Source: an uncultured Pelagibacteraceae bacterium
GTDB lineage: Bacteria > Pseudomonadota > Alphaproteobacteria > Pelagibacterales > Pelagibacteraceae
DNA length: 32,713 nucleotides
Assembly: GCA_902521675.1 (NCBI GenBank)
Contig: CABYSP010000012.1
Location: 1 to 32,713 of the forward strand
Direction of reading: 5' to 3'
Shown: one piece after another, positions 25,023-32,568 of the stretch
How the letters are laid out: each line of letters starts with the position of its first letter
How positions within the stretch are numbered: position 1 is the stretch's first letter
The notes under the pieces: model-generated
Databases searched by the model: none
Seen by the model: the letters and a program-made list of their open reading frames with translations, nothing else
What the model was told of the DNA's origin: nothing
Program-made: the position numbers and the translations under genes

Positions 25023-26414
25023 ATGAATATAATCATTTGTGGAGCTGGAAGAGTAGGGTTCACTATAGCTAAACAGCTAAGTGAACAAGGCCACTCAATA
25101 ACTATTATCGACCCATCTAGTGATGATATTCAAAAAATTGATGATGTTTTGGACATTAAAGCTATAGTAGGAAAAGGTACTTATCCTTCTATACTTGAAA
25201 AAGCTAACGCAGCAGAGTCCGACATGATTATAGCAGTTACCAGAAATGACGAAATTAATATGCTTATTTGCCAAATAGCTTTTTCAATTTTTAAAATTCC
25301 AAAGAAAATAGCTAGGATAAGATCTCAAGATTACTTAAATCCAAAATTTACAAGAGTTTATAATAAAGAGAATTTACCTATTGATGTAATTATTTCTCCT
25401 GAAATTGAGATTGCAAAATCAATACAAAGAAAACTTGAGGCACCAGGTGCATTAGATAGCGTGCCATTTGCTGAAAATAAAATTAGATTATTAGAAATTT
25501 TAATTAATGAAAATTGTAAATTAATTAATATTAAGCTAAACGATTTAACTAAAAAATATCCTAATTTAGATGCAAATATTATTGGAATAATTAGAGATGA
25601 AAAATTTTTAATTCCAAAAAAAAATGATGAGGTAAGAAAAAATGATAAAATTTACGTAATTATAAATTCTTCACAAATGTCAGATACTTTAGGAACCTTT
25701 GGACATGATGAAAAAGCATCTAAAAATATTTTAATCGTAGGTGGGGGTAACATTGGTTTTAATTTGGCTAAAAACATTGAAGAAACTTTGGATGCAGCAA
25801 GAGTTAAAATTATTGAAAAAAATAAAGAAAGAGCTGAATTTCTTGCTAGTGAATTAAACAATACAATTATCATTAATGGTGATGCTTTAGATGAAGAAGT
25901 TTTAGCAGAGGCTAATTTACAAGAAGCAGAGACAGTTCTTGCGTTAACAAACGATGATGAGGATAATTTGATGGTAAGTGTTCTTGTTGAAAAATTTGCA
26001 AAAGATGAAAAGGATATTAATGACAAAAGAACAATGGCTTTAATCAATAAGCCTAATTATTCTTTGTTACAAAACTCTTTAAAAATTGATGATCTTATTG
26101 ATCCAAGAATGAATACTGTATCAAGTATTTTAAAACATATTCATAAAGGCACAATAGAAACTGCTTATACAATTATGAATGGTGAATATGAAGTAATTGA
26201 AGCTGAAATTATAGAAACATCTGAGTTAATTAATAAAGAATTAAAAAATTCTAATTTACCAGATGAAATAAGAATTGGAGCAGTTTTAAGGGAAAACAAA
26301 GTTATTATACCTCGATCAAATTTTGTCTTTCAAAAAGAGGATAAAGTTGTTTTTTTAGCAAAGAAAGATTCTATTTCAGTGGTAGAAAATATATTTAGAA
26401 TTAGTTCTATATAA
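25023..26414 (+). CDS. trkA: Trk potassium-uptake regulatory protein TrkA
   Basis: TrkA is the cytoplasmic gating ring of the Trk potassium system and binds nucleotides. Two RCK units are visible in 463 residues. The first opens with IIICGAGRVGFTIA (Rossmann glycines) followed by the acidic IIDPS. The second opens with ILIVGGGNIGFNLA near residue 237 and IIEKNKERAEFL. Each is followed by a TrkA-C-like segment. The ATG is directly after the ntrX stop, and trkH starts four bases after trkA ends, so ntrY-ntrX-trkA-trkH is probably one operon. trkA next to ntrX is the usual alphaproteobacterial arrangement. Confidence 0.96.
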   Translation: MNIIICGAGRVGFTIAKQLSEQGHSITIIDPSSDDIQKIDDVLDIKAIVGKGTYPSILEKANAAESDMIIAVTRNDEINMLICQIAFSIFKIPKKIARIRSQDYLNPKFTRVYNKENLPIDVIISPEIEIAKSIQRKLEAPGALDSVPFAENKIRLLEILINENCKLINIKLNDLTKKYPNLDANIIGIIRDEKFLIPKKNDEVRKNDKIYVIINSSQMSDTLGTFGHDEKASKNILIVGGGNIGFNLAKNIEETLDAARVKIIEKNKERAEFLASELNNTIIINGDALDEEVLAEANLQEAETVLALTNDDEDNLMVSVLVEKFAKDEKDINDKRTMALINKPNYSLLQNSLKIDDLIDPRMNTVSSILKHIHKGTIETAYTIMNGEYEVIEAEIIETSELINKELKNSNLPDEIRIGAVLRENKVIIPRSNFVFQKEDKVVFLAKKDSISVVENIFRISSI

Positions 26415-26418
26415 TTAA

Positions 26419-27825
26419 ATGTCACTTTTTAGAGTAAAATACTTAAGTTTCTTTTTTATATTAATTTCTATTTTTTCTTTTTTAAATATTATTTACTCTT
26501 ATTATTTCAATTTATATCTAAATCTAAATACATATTATTTTAGCTTAATTATTTCAGCAATCATTGGAATAATTTTTTACAAAATTAAAACAGATTATAA
26601 AAAACCGTCAATATTTGAAAAAATATTAACTGTCTTATTAGGATATGTTTTAATGCCTTTGGTTTTATCAATACCCTTTTATTTAAGTATTTATAATTTA
26701 ACTTTTTTAAATTCCTTATTTGAAGCTGTCTCAGGATTTACTTCAACAGGTTTTACCGTCTTTGGAAATATTAAACATATCGATCAAGGCCTAATTTTAT
26801 GGAGATCATCAATACAATGGATAGGTGGGTTATACTTTTTATATTCTATTATTTTTTTAATTGATATTTATGACGAAAGTTTAAAAAAATCTTTAACTAA
26901 TTTTTTATCATTTAATTCTTCTGAGATTTTAAAACAATCAATTAAAATTCTGTTATTATACTCAGGATTAACTATATCAATTTTTATTATTCTAAACATT
27001 CTTGGGATCAGATCATTTAATTCTCTAAATTTAGCAATGACGATAATTTCTTCAGGTGGATTTCTACCTGTTAATGAACTTTCAACAATTTTAATAAATG
27101 ATTTTCAAATAATTATATTTTCTTTTTTAATGTTAATTTCTTTTTTTAGTATTTTTTTTACATATAATTTGATTTTTTTAAGAAATAAAAATTTAAATTT
27201 TTTTTACGAGGATATACATCTATTTTTATATTTTATTATAGTTGTAAGTATATTTTTTGTTTTCTTTAGTTATGATGCTAATTTTACATCCAATTTTTTA
27301 TCAGTAGTTAGTAGTATTTCAAATATAGGTATTTCACTTGATGTTGATCAGGCTAGTTTAAACTTTATATATATCTTGCTGGTAATTATTGGTGGATCTT
27401 TTTTTTCTACAAGCTCAGGTTTGCGGTTTTTAAAAATATATTCTTTAACAAAATATTCTATTAATCAAATTCTTTCTTTTAGCAGGCCAAAAAATGTATT
27501 TATAAATAAATTGGTTTTTTCTAAAATTAATTTTGACACAAAAGATATAAATAAATATTTTTTAACAATATTAATATTTGTTATTTCACTTTTTTCTTTA
27601 ACCTTGATACTAACACTATCCAATATCCAGTTTGAATATTCTTTCAAATTAGCTGTATTAACCTTAATGAATACTGTTAATTCATCTGCTTACGGTGTAT
27701 CTGACTTTGATTTTCAAAATTTGCACTTTTTAACCAAATATTTTCTAATATTTTTTATGATTATCGGAAGGGTTGAACTTTTATCTTTATTGCTCATTGC
27801 TAAAAAATTTCTTTTTAAAAATTAA
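26419..27825 (+). CDS. trkH: Trk potassium-uptake membrane subunit TrkH
   Basis: TrkH is the potassium-conducting membrane subunit that works with TrkA. The 468 residues are very hydrophobic, with about ten predicted membrane segments. Four pore-loop selectivity regions are recognisable: SGFTSTGFTVF (about residue 105), ISSGGFLP (about 212), SNIGISLD (about 295) and NSSAYGV (about 421). Three keep a Gly at the filter position in a Ser/Thr-x-Gly-Phe-like setting. The tRNA-Arg follows 28 bases downstream, with no terminator hairpin between, so the tRNA may be read from this operon. Confidence 0.94.
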   Translation: MSLFRVKYLSFFFILISIFSFLNIIYSYYFNLYLNLNTYYFSLIISAIIGIIFYKIKTDYKKPSIFEKILTVLLGYVLMPLVLSIPFYLSIYNLTFLNSLFEAVSGFTSTGFTVFGNIKHIDQGLILWRSSIQWIGGLYFLYSIIFLIDIYDESLKKSLTNFLSFNSSEILKQSIKILLLYSGLTISIFIILNILGIRSFNSLNLAMTIISSGGFLPVNELSTILINDFQIIIFSFLMLISFFSIFFTYNLIFLRNKNLNFFYEDIHLFLYFIIVVSIFFVFFSYDANFTSNFLSVVSSISNIGISLDVDQASLNFIYILLVIIGGSFFSTSSGLRFLKIYSLTKYSINQILSFSRPKNVFINKLVFSKINFDTKDINKYFLTILIFVISLFSLTLILTLSNIQFEYSFKLAVLTLMNTVNSSAYGVSDFDFQNLHFLTKYFLIFFMIIGRVELLSLLLIAKKFLFKN

Positions 27826-27853
27826 TTTAGTATTATATATATCAATAAATTTT

Positions 27854-27930
27854 GCGCCCTTAGCTCAGCTGGATAGAGCATCGGTTTTCTAAACCGAGGG
27901 TCGTAGGTTCGAATCCTTCAGGGCGCGCCA
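27854..27930 (+). tRNA. tRNA-Arg (anticodon UCU)
   Basis: A 77-base cloverleaf with encoded CCA (27928-27930). The acceptor stem GCGCCCT (27854-27860) pairs fully with AGGGCGC (27920-27926), with discriminator G27927. The D arm has GCTC (27863-27866) and GAGC (27876-27879). The anticodon stem TCGGT/ACCGA encloses loop TTTCTAA with anticodon TCT (27888-27890), reading AGA, the main arginine codon expected at this base composition. The T arm keeps the TTCGAAT loop but has one T-T mismatch in its stem. Confidence 0.97.
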
Positions 27931-27968
27931 TTTCTTACTTTTAAGCTATTAATTATTTAAAATTAGGC

Positions 27969-28040
27969 TTGACGTGAATTTATATAAATTAAAATTTATT
28001 GTTAATTTTTCTTGAACAGTATTTTCTTACATGTTTAAAT
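27969..28040 (+). promoter_or_regulatory. Candidate promoter region for aapJ
   Basis: The 175 bases between the tRNA and aapJ hold two possible -35 hexamers. TTGACG (27969-27974) has no good -10 at normal spacing. TTGAAC (28012-28017) is followed after 17 bases by TTAAAT (28035-28040), which would put the start near 28047 and give a leader of about 60 bases. A 14-bp AT-only palindrome (27977-27990) lies between. In A+T-rich DNA the hexamer matches are weak evidence. Confidence 0.3.
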
Positions 28041-28066
28041 TGTAAATATTCAAAAGTAATTTTGAA

Positions 28067-28084
28067 TTATTTGTTAACAAATAA
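28067..28084. promoter_or_regulatory. 18-bp perfect palindrome before aapJ, possible operator or RNA hairpin
   Basis: TTATTTGTT followed by AACAAATAA is an exact 18-bp inverted repeat with no spacer, centred between 28075 and 28076. It ends 21 bases before the aapJ ATG and just before its Shine-Dalgarno sequence. As DNA it looks like a dimeric regulator site. With no loop it would make a poor RNA hairpin, so an operator is the better reading. NtrX or another regulator could bind, but this is only inference. Confidence 0.4.
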
Positions 28085-28093
28085 AAATAACAT

Positions 28094-28101
28094 AAAGGAA
28101 G
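28094..28101 (+). promoter_or_regulatory. Strong Shine-Dalgarno sequence of aapJ
   Basis: AAAGGAAG contains AAGGA at 28095-28099, six bases before the ATG at 28106, close to the ideal spacing. The other genes here with leaders of their own (lpxD, lexA, tpiA, pyrG, aapQ) show no comparable site, so it marks aapJ as strongly translated. Confidence 0.75.
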
Positions 28102-28105
28102 AATA

Positions 28106-29146
28106 ATGTTTAAATACTTAAAACAATTAACTTCTTTAGTTGCTATGGTTGCAGTGTTGTTTACTTTTACAACAGAAACTATGGCTGCTAAAAAATCTAA
28201 AACACTTAAAAACACTCAAAAGAAGGGTTTTGTAAGATGTGGAGTATCTCAAGGTCTTCCAGGATTTTCTAATGCTGATGCAGCAGGAAATTGGACTGGT
28301 ATCGACGTTGACGTATGTAGAGCGGTAGCTGCTGCAGTGCTAGGTGATGCAAACAAAGTTAAGTTTACACCATTAAGTGCTAAAGAAAGATTTACAGCTT
28401 TAACTTCTGGTGAGATTGATATCTTATCAAGAAACACAACTTGGACTCTTTCTAGGGATGCTGATATCGGTCTTACTTTCGTTGGAGTAAACTTCTACGA
28501 TGGTCAAGGTTTCATGGTTAGAAAAAGTTCTGGTATTACTTCAACAAGCCAATTCAAAGATGGTATCTCAGCTTGTACAAACATTGGTACAACAACTGAG
28601 TTAAACATGAGAGACTTCTTTAACTCAAAAGGAATTTCTTATGAGCCAGTTGCTTTCGAAAAAGCTGATGAAGTCGTAGCTGCTTATGATGCTGGTAGAT
28701 GTGATACATACACTACTGATAAATCAGGTCTAGCTGCACAAAGAACTAAAATGTCTAACCCAGATGAACATATTGTGTTACCTGAAACTGTTTCTAAAGA
28801 GCCTTTAGGACCAGTTGTAAGACAAGGTGACTCTGTGTGGGAAGATATCGTTAGATGGTCTTTAAATGCTATGATCGAAGCAGAGGAATATGGAATCACT
28901 TCTGCAAACGCAGACTCAATGAAAACTTCAGATAACCCAGCTGTTAAAAGACTAGTTGGTGCTGAAGGTGAATTAGGTGCTGCTTTTGGTCTAGACAATG
29001 AGTGGAGCTTAAGAATTATTAAGCAAGTTGGTAACTATGGTGAAAGCTACAAAAGAAATATAGCTGACACTGGAATTTTACCTGACAGAGGTCCAAATGA
29101 ATTATGGACTAAAGGTGGAATTCTTTATGTACCACCTGCAAGATAA
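28106..29146 (+). CDS. aapJ: General L-amino-acid ABC transporter, periplasmic binding protein AapJ
   Basis: AapJ (YhdW in E. coli naming) captures a broad range of L-amino acids in the periplasm for the AapQMP importer. The 346 residues start with a signal peptide (MFKYLKQLTSLVAMVAVLF, likely cleaved near ETMAA). The mature binding fold includes FVRCGVSQGLPGFS, WTGIDVDVCRAVAAA, RFTALTSGEIDILSRNTTWT, CTNIGTTTELNMRDFF and CDTYTTDKSGLA. It uses more C-ending codons (AAC, TTC) than its neighbours and has a strong ribosome-binding site, both signs of high expression. A terminator separates it from the membrane genes. Confidence 0.96.
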   Translation: MFKYLKQLTSLVAMVAVLFTFTTETMAAKKSKTLKNTQKKGFVRCGVSQGLPGFSNADAAGNWTGIDVDVCRAVAAAVLGDANKVKFTPLSAKERFTALTSGEIDILSRNTTWTLSRDADIGLTFVGVNFYDGQGFMVRKSSGITSTSQFKDGISACTNIGTTTELNMRDFFNSKGISYEPVAFEKADEVVAAYDAGRCDTYTTDKSGLAAQRTKMSNPDEHIVLPETVSKEPLGPVVRQGDSVWEDIVRWSLNAMIEAEEYGITSANADSMKTSDNPAVKRLVGAEGELGAAFGLDNEWSLRIIKQVGNYGESYKRNIADTGILPDRGPNELWTKGGILYVPPAR

Positions 29147-29164
29147 TTGCACATTTAACTAATT

Positions 29165-29198
29165 AAAAAGGGCTAGATTTTTCTAGCCCTTTTTTTTA
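29165..29198 (+). terminator. Intrinsic terminator between aapJ and aapQ
   Basis: AAAAAGGGCTAG (29165-29176) pairs perfectly with CTAGCCCTTTTT (29183-29194) around a six-base ATTTTT loop, and the T run continues to 29198. This is the only strong terminator in the window. Because aapQMP follow in the same direction 12 bases later, it probably lets only part of the transcripts through, giving much more binding protein than membrane complex. Confidence 0.92.
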
Positions 29199-29209
29199 TA
29201 AGCGTTCAA

Positions 29210-30361
29210 ATGGAACTGAAATTACAAAAAATCATTCCCCAATTAATTACCGTTTTAGTTGTAGTATTAGTTTTTGGATTTTTTACATATAACGCTCAAA
29301 TCAATATGGAGAATAGAGGTATTGATTTTGGATATGGGTTTCTTTCTCAAGAGTCATCTTTTGATGTTCAGTTTTCTCTTATTGAATATGATGGTTCACA
29401 TTCATATTTTAGAGCTTATTTAGTTGGTTTACTTAATACTATTTTAGTTTCTGTAATTGGAATAATTATTGCAACAATTTTAGGTGTTATTGTTGGTGTT
29501 GCAAGATTATCGCCAAACTATTTAATAAATCAGTTTGCTGCTTTTTATGTAGAATTCTTTAGAAACATCCCATTACTTTTACAAATATTTTTTTGGTATT
29601 TTGCAGCTTTAAGAGCTCTACCATTGCCTCAGGATGCGGATGCAATATTAGGTGTTTTTTTCTTAACAATTAAAGGTTTATATGTTCCAGCATTTGTTTG
29701 GGAAAATCTTAATGTATTTCTATATTCAATAATTGCAGCAATAATTGCAATAGTTGTAATTAGAATTCATGCAAGAAAGGTTCAAGAAACACAAGGTAAA
29801 CAGTTACCAGTTTTTTGGATATCAGTAGGTTTAATTTTTATATTACCTTTACTTAGCTTTTTAGTTGGAGGCGTGAGTTTATCGTTTGAAATTCCTAAAT
29901 TAAAGCAATTAGCTACAACATCATTCAAATATGAAGGTGGTATAAGCTTACCCCCTGAATTAATAGCTTTAACTTTATCACTGGCATTATATACAGCAAC
30001 TTTTATTGCCGAGTGTGTAAGAGCTGGAATTCAAGGTGTAGGTAAAGGTCAAAAAGAAGCGGCTGCATCAATTGGATTGAATCCTAATCAAGTTTTAAAA
30101 TTAGTTGTTATGCCACAAGCGTTAAGAATTATTATTCCACCAACAACAAACCAATATTTAAATTTAACTAAGAATTCTTCATTAGCTGCTGCAATTGCTT
30201 ATCCTGATCTAGTGCTAGTTTTTGCGGGAACAGCATTAATGCAAACCGGTAAAGCGATTGAAATAGTTTCAATAACGATGCTTACCTACCTAAGCTTAAG
30301 TATTTCAATTTCAATTCTTATGAATTGGTACAATAAAAAAATTGCTATTAAGGAAAAATAA
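29210..30361 (+). CDS. aapQ: General L-amino-acid ABC transporter permease AapQ
   Basis: AapQ is one of the two inner-membrane channel subunits. The 383-residue protein has a membrane segment at about residues 8-26 and a block of further segments. FFRNIPLLLQIFFWYF in the middle and the ATPase-coupling EAA loop (about residues 274-295: AGIQGVGKGQKEAAASIGL) are typical of polar-amino-acid permeases. Length agrees with AapQ of rhizobia (about 400). No Shine-Dalgarno sequence is visible. It follows the aapJ terminator by 12 bases and is followed directly by aapM. Confidence 0.95.
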   Translation: MELKLQKIIPQLITVLVVVLVFGFFTYNAQINMENRGIDFGYGFLSQESSFDVQFSLIEYDGSHSYFRAYLVGLLNTILVSVIGIIIATILGVIVGVARLSPNYLINQFAAFYVEFFRNIPLLLQIFFWYFAALRALPLPQDADAILGVFFLTIKGLYVPAFVWENLNVFLYSIIAAIIAIVVIRIHARKVQETQGKQLPVFWISVGLIFILPLLSFLVGGVSLSFEIPKLKQLATTSFKYEGGISLPPELIALTLSLALYTATFIAECVRAGIQGVGKGQKEAAASIGLNPNQVLKLVVMPQALRIIIPPTTNQYLNLTKNSSLAAAIAYPDLVLVFAGTALMQTGKAIEIVSITMLTYLSLSISISILMNWYNKKIAIKEK

Positions 30362-31804
30362 ATGTCAAAAATTAATTTTTTAAAACCAGATAAAGATAAT
30401 TTGACTATCTTTTTATATATGGGTTCATTTTTATTTGTTATTAGTGTTATTGATGTTTTTCTTAATTCATTCTTTAGTTTAAACATCACTGGATTTTTAC
30501 CTGCATCATTAAGCTTTATAATTCCAATTATATTAGGTTTTATAGGACTGTATTTTATTAGAATTGAACACAGTGGTAATAAATTTCTAGATCAAGTAAA
30601 TAAAAATATTAATACAAACAATTTTAATGCAATCTTATCTCTATTAATTATTTTTATTATTATTAAATCAATACCACCAGTTTTAAGTTGGTTTGTGGTT
30701 GATGCAAGTTTTGCTGGTGATAGTAAAGATGTTTGCTCAGGTACTGGTGCTTGTTGGACTTACATTAAAGTCTGGTTTAGAAGATTTATGTATGGAATGT
30801 ATCCAAATGCAGAACAATGGAGAATAAATTTATCTTTTATTGCTTTAGCTCTTTTGGGTTCTGTAGGATATTTTGCTACAGAAAAATTTAAAAAATATTT
30901 AACTTTATATTATGTTGTAATTTATCCATTTATAGCATTCCTTTTTATTTTCTTTTTTATATCAGGTGGTCCTATATTTTTTGACTTTTCTTATGGAATA
31001 ATTGCAGCAGTAATTTCAATAATTATTGGTTTCTTTATTCCAAGTAAATTTAAATTTTATTATTTTATATTTGTACCAATCACTCTTTATATTGCCTTGA
31101 AATATTTCATCTTTTACGAGGAATTAATTGAATTAGGTAAACTTGATGGATTAAATTGGGTCGAAACCGGAGCCTGGGGAGGATTATCACTTACATTTAT
31201 AATTTCATTTTTCTGTTTAATTTTCTGTTTTCCTATAGGAATGGCATTTGCTCTTGGTAGAAGATCAGATTTTCCATTAATAAGATATATATCAATTGGG
31301 TTTATTGAATTTTGGAGAGGTGTTCCGTTAATTACAGTTTTATTTATGTCTGCTGTGATGTTTCCAATGTTTCTACCTGCAGATTTCTTTATAGATAAAT
31401 TGGTGAGATGTATAATAGCTATTTCTTTGTTTGAAGCAGCTTATGTTGCTGAAGTCATTAGAGGAGGTTTACAAGCATTACCCCGTGGTCAATACGAAGC
31501 TGCAAAATCATTAGGTATGGGATATTGGAGAATGCACATATTTGTAATTCTTCCTCAAGCTTTAAAATTAGTAATTCCAGGTATTGCTAATACTTTTTTA
31601 GCTTTAGTTAAAGATACTCCTCTAATATTTGTAGTTGGTTTACTTGAAATAGTAGGAATGTTAAATTTAGCCAAAACTAATCCAGAGTGGTTAGGTTTTG
31701 CTATGGAAGGCTATGTTTTTGCTGCAATAATTTTCTGGATTATTTGTTATGCAATGAGTAAGTATAGCTATAACCTAGAGCAGAAATATAAAACAGAGCG
31801 ATAA
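30362..31804 (+). CDS. aapM: General L-amino-acid ABC transporter permease AapM, N-terminally extended
   Basis: AapM is the second channel subunit. The conserved part begins near residue 88 (SIPPVLSWFVVDA, FAGDSKDVCSGTGACW, FMYGMYPNAEQWR) and includes FWRGVPLITVLFMSAVMFP and the EAA loop RGGLQALPRGQYEAAKSLGM. The 480-residue protein is about 90 residues longer than I recall for rhizobial AapM. The extra N-terminal part carries two predicted membrane segments (about 14-34 and 44-66). The ATG at 30362 directly follows the aapQ stop, so the extended start is likely real. aapP starts three bases after the stop. Confidence 0.94.
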   Translation: MSKINFLKPDKDNLTIFLYMGSFLFVISVIDVFLNSFFSLNITGFLPASLSFIIPIILGFIGLYFIRIEHSGNKFLDQVNKNINTNNFNAILSLLIIFIIIKSIPPVLSWFVVDASFAGDSKDVCSGTGACWTYIKVWFRRFMYGMYPNAEQWRINLSFIALALLGSVGYFATEKFKKYLTLYYVVIYPFIAFLFIFFFISGGPIFFDFSYGIIAAVISIIIGFFIPSKFKFYYFIFVPITLYIALKYFIFYEELIELGKLDGLNWVETGAWGGLSLTFIISFFCLIFCFPIGMAFALGRRSDFPLIRYISIGFIEFWRGVPLITVLFMSAVMFPMFLPADFFIDKLVRCIIAISLFEAAYVAEVIRGGLQALPRGQYEAAKSLGMGYWRMHIFVILPQALKLVIPGIANTFLALVKDTPLIFVVGLLEIVGMLNLAKTNPEWLGFAMEGYVFAAIIFWIICYAMSKYSYNLEQKYKTER

Positions 31805-31807
31805 CTT

Positions 31808-32542
31808 ATGTCTGACAGTATTATTCAAATAAAAAATGTAAATAAGTGGTTTGGTGATTTTCAAGTTTTAAAAGATATTAATCTAGAGGTTAAACCAAAA
31901 GAAAAAATTGTTGTTTGTGGTCCATCAGGATCAGGTAAATCTACATTAATTAGATGCATCAATAGATTAGAAGAACATCAGCAAGGTGATATTATTGTTG
32001 ATGGAAACACTTTAACAGAAGATACAAAGAATATTGAACAAATTAGAGCAGAGGTTGGAATGGTATTCCAACAGTTTAATTTATTTCCTCATTTATCAAT
32101 TGTAGATAATTGTACACTTGCACCAATTTGGGTAAAAAAAATGCCAAAAAAAGAAGCTGAAGAATTAGCTTTAAAACATTTAGAAAGAGTTCAAATTCTT
32201 GATCAAGCACAAAAATTTCCAGGACAATTGTCAGGCGGTCAACAACAAAGGGTTGCTATTGCTAGAGCACTTTGTATGGAACCTAAAATAATGTTATTTG
32301 ATGAGCCTACATCAGCTCTAGATCCAGAAATGATTAAAGAAGTTTTAGATGTAATGGTTGATTTAGCAAACCAAGGTATGACAATGATAGTTGTTACCCA
32401 TGAGATGGGATTTGCTAAAGAAGTAGCTGATGAGGTTATTTTTATGGATGAGGGAATGATTGTTGAAAGAGCTGAAACTAAAGAGTTTTTTGCTAACCCT
32501 AAGAGTGACAGGACCAAGCTGTTTTTAAGTCAAATCCTGTAA
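31808..32542 (+). CDS. aapP: General L-amino-acid ABC transporter ATPase AapP
   Basis: AapP is the ATPase that powers uptake through AapQM. The 244 residues contain Walker [10 protein letters not shown] (about 39-47), the Q-loop FQQFNLFPH, the ABC signature [15 protein letters not shown], Walker [14 protein letters not shown] and the switch His in VVTHEMGFA. It closely resembles the polar-amino-acid ATPase subfamily (GlnQ/AapP). It is the last recognisable gene of the operon. No convincing terminator follows; only a weak, nearly all-A/T hairpin lies at 32626-32643. Confidence 0.97.
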   Translation: MSDSIIQIKNVNKWFGDFQVLKDINLEVKPKEKIVVCGPSGSGKSTLIRCINRLEEHQQGDIIVDGNTLTEDTKNIEQIRAEVGMVFQQFNLFPHLSIVDNCTLAPIWVKKMPKKEAEELALKHLERVQILDQAQKFPGQLSGGQQQRVAIARALCMEPKIMLFDEPTSALDPEMIKEVLDVMVDLANQGMTMIVVTHEMGFAKEVADEVIFMDEGMIVERAETKEFFANPKSDRTKLFLSQIL

Positions 32543-32568
32543 AAAATATAAGTACTATATGCAATAAT

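Noticed and set aside
25652-26047. 131-codon minus-strand open frame inside trkA
   Set aside because: Its Ser/Leu-rich product mirrors the complement of trkA, and trkA is intact and recognisable throughout.
27977-27990. 14-bp AT-only palindrome upstream of aapJ
   Set aside because: Made only of A and T, so likely by chance at this composition. Kept only as part of the promoter region description.
27854-28105. tRNA-Arg as an integration site with an adjacent island
   Set aside because: No repeat of the tRNA 3' end, integrase or phage gene is seen nearby, and the flanking genes are ordinary core or transport genes.
28684-28998. 104-codon minus-strand open frame inside aapJ
   Set aside because: Antisense to a conserved gene. 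The lower A+T content of aapJ makes spurious open frames more likely here.
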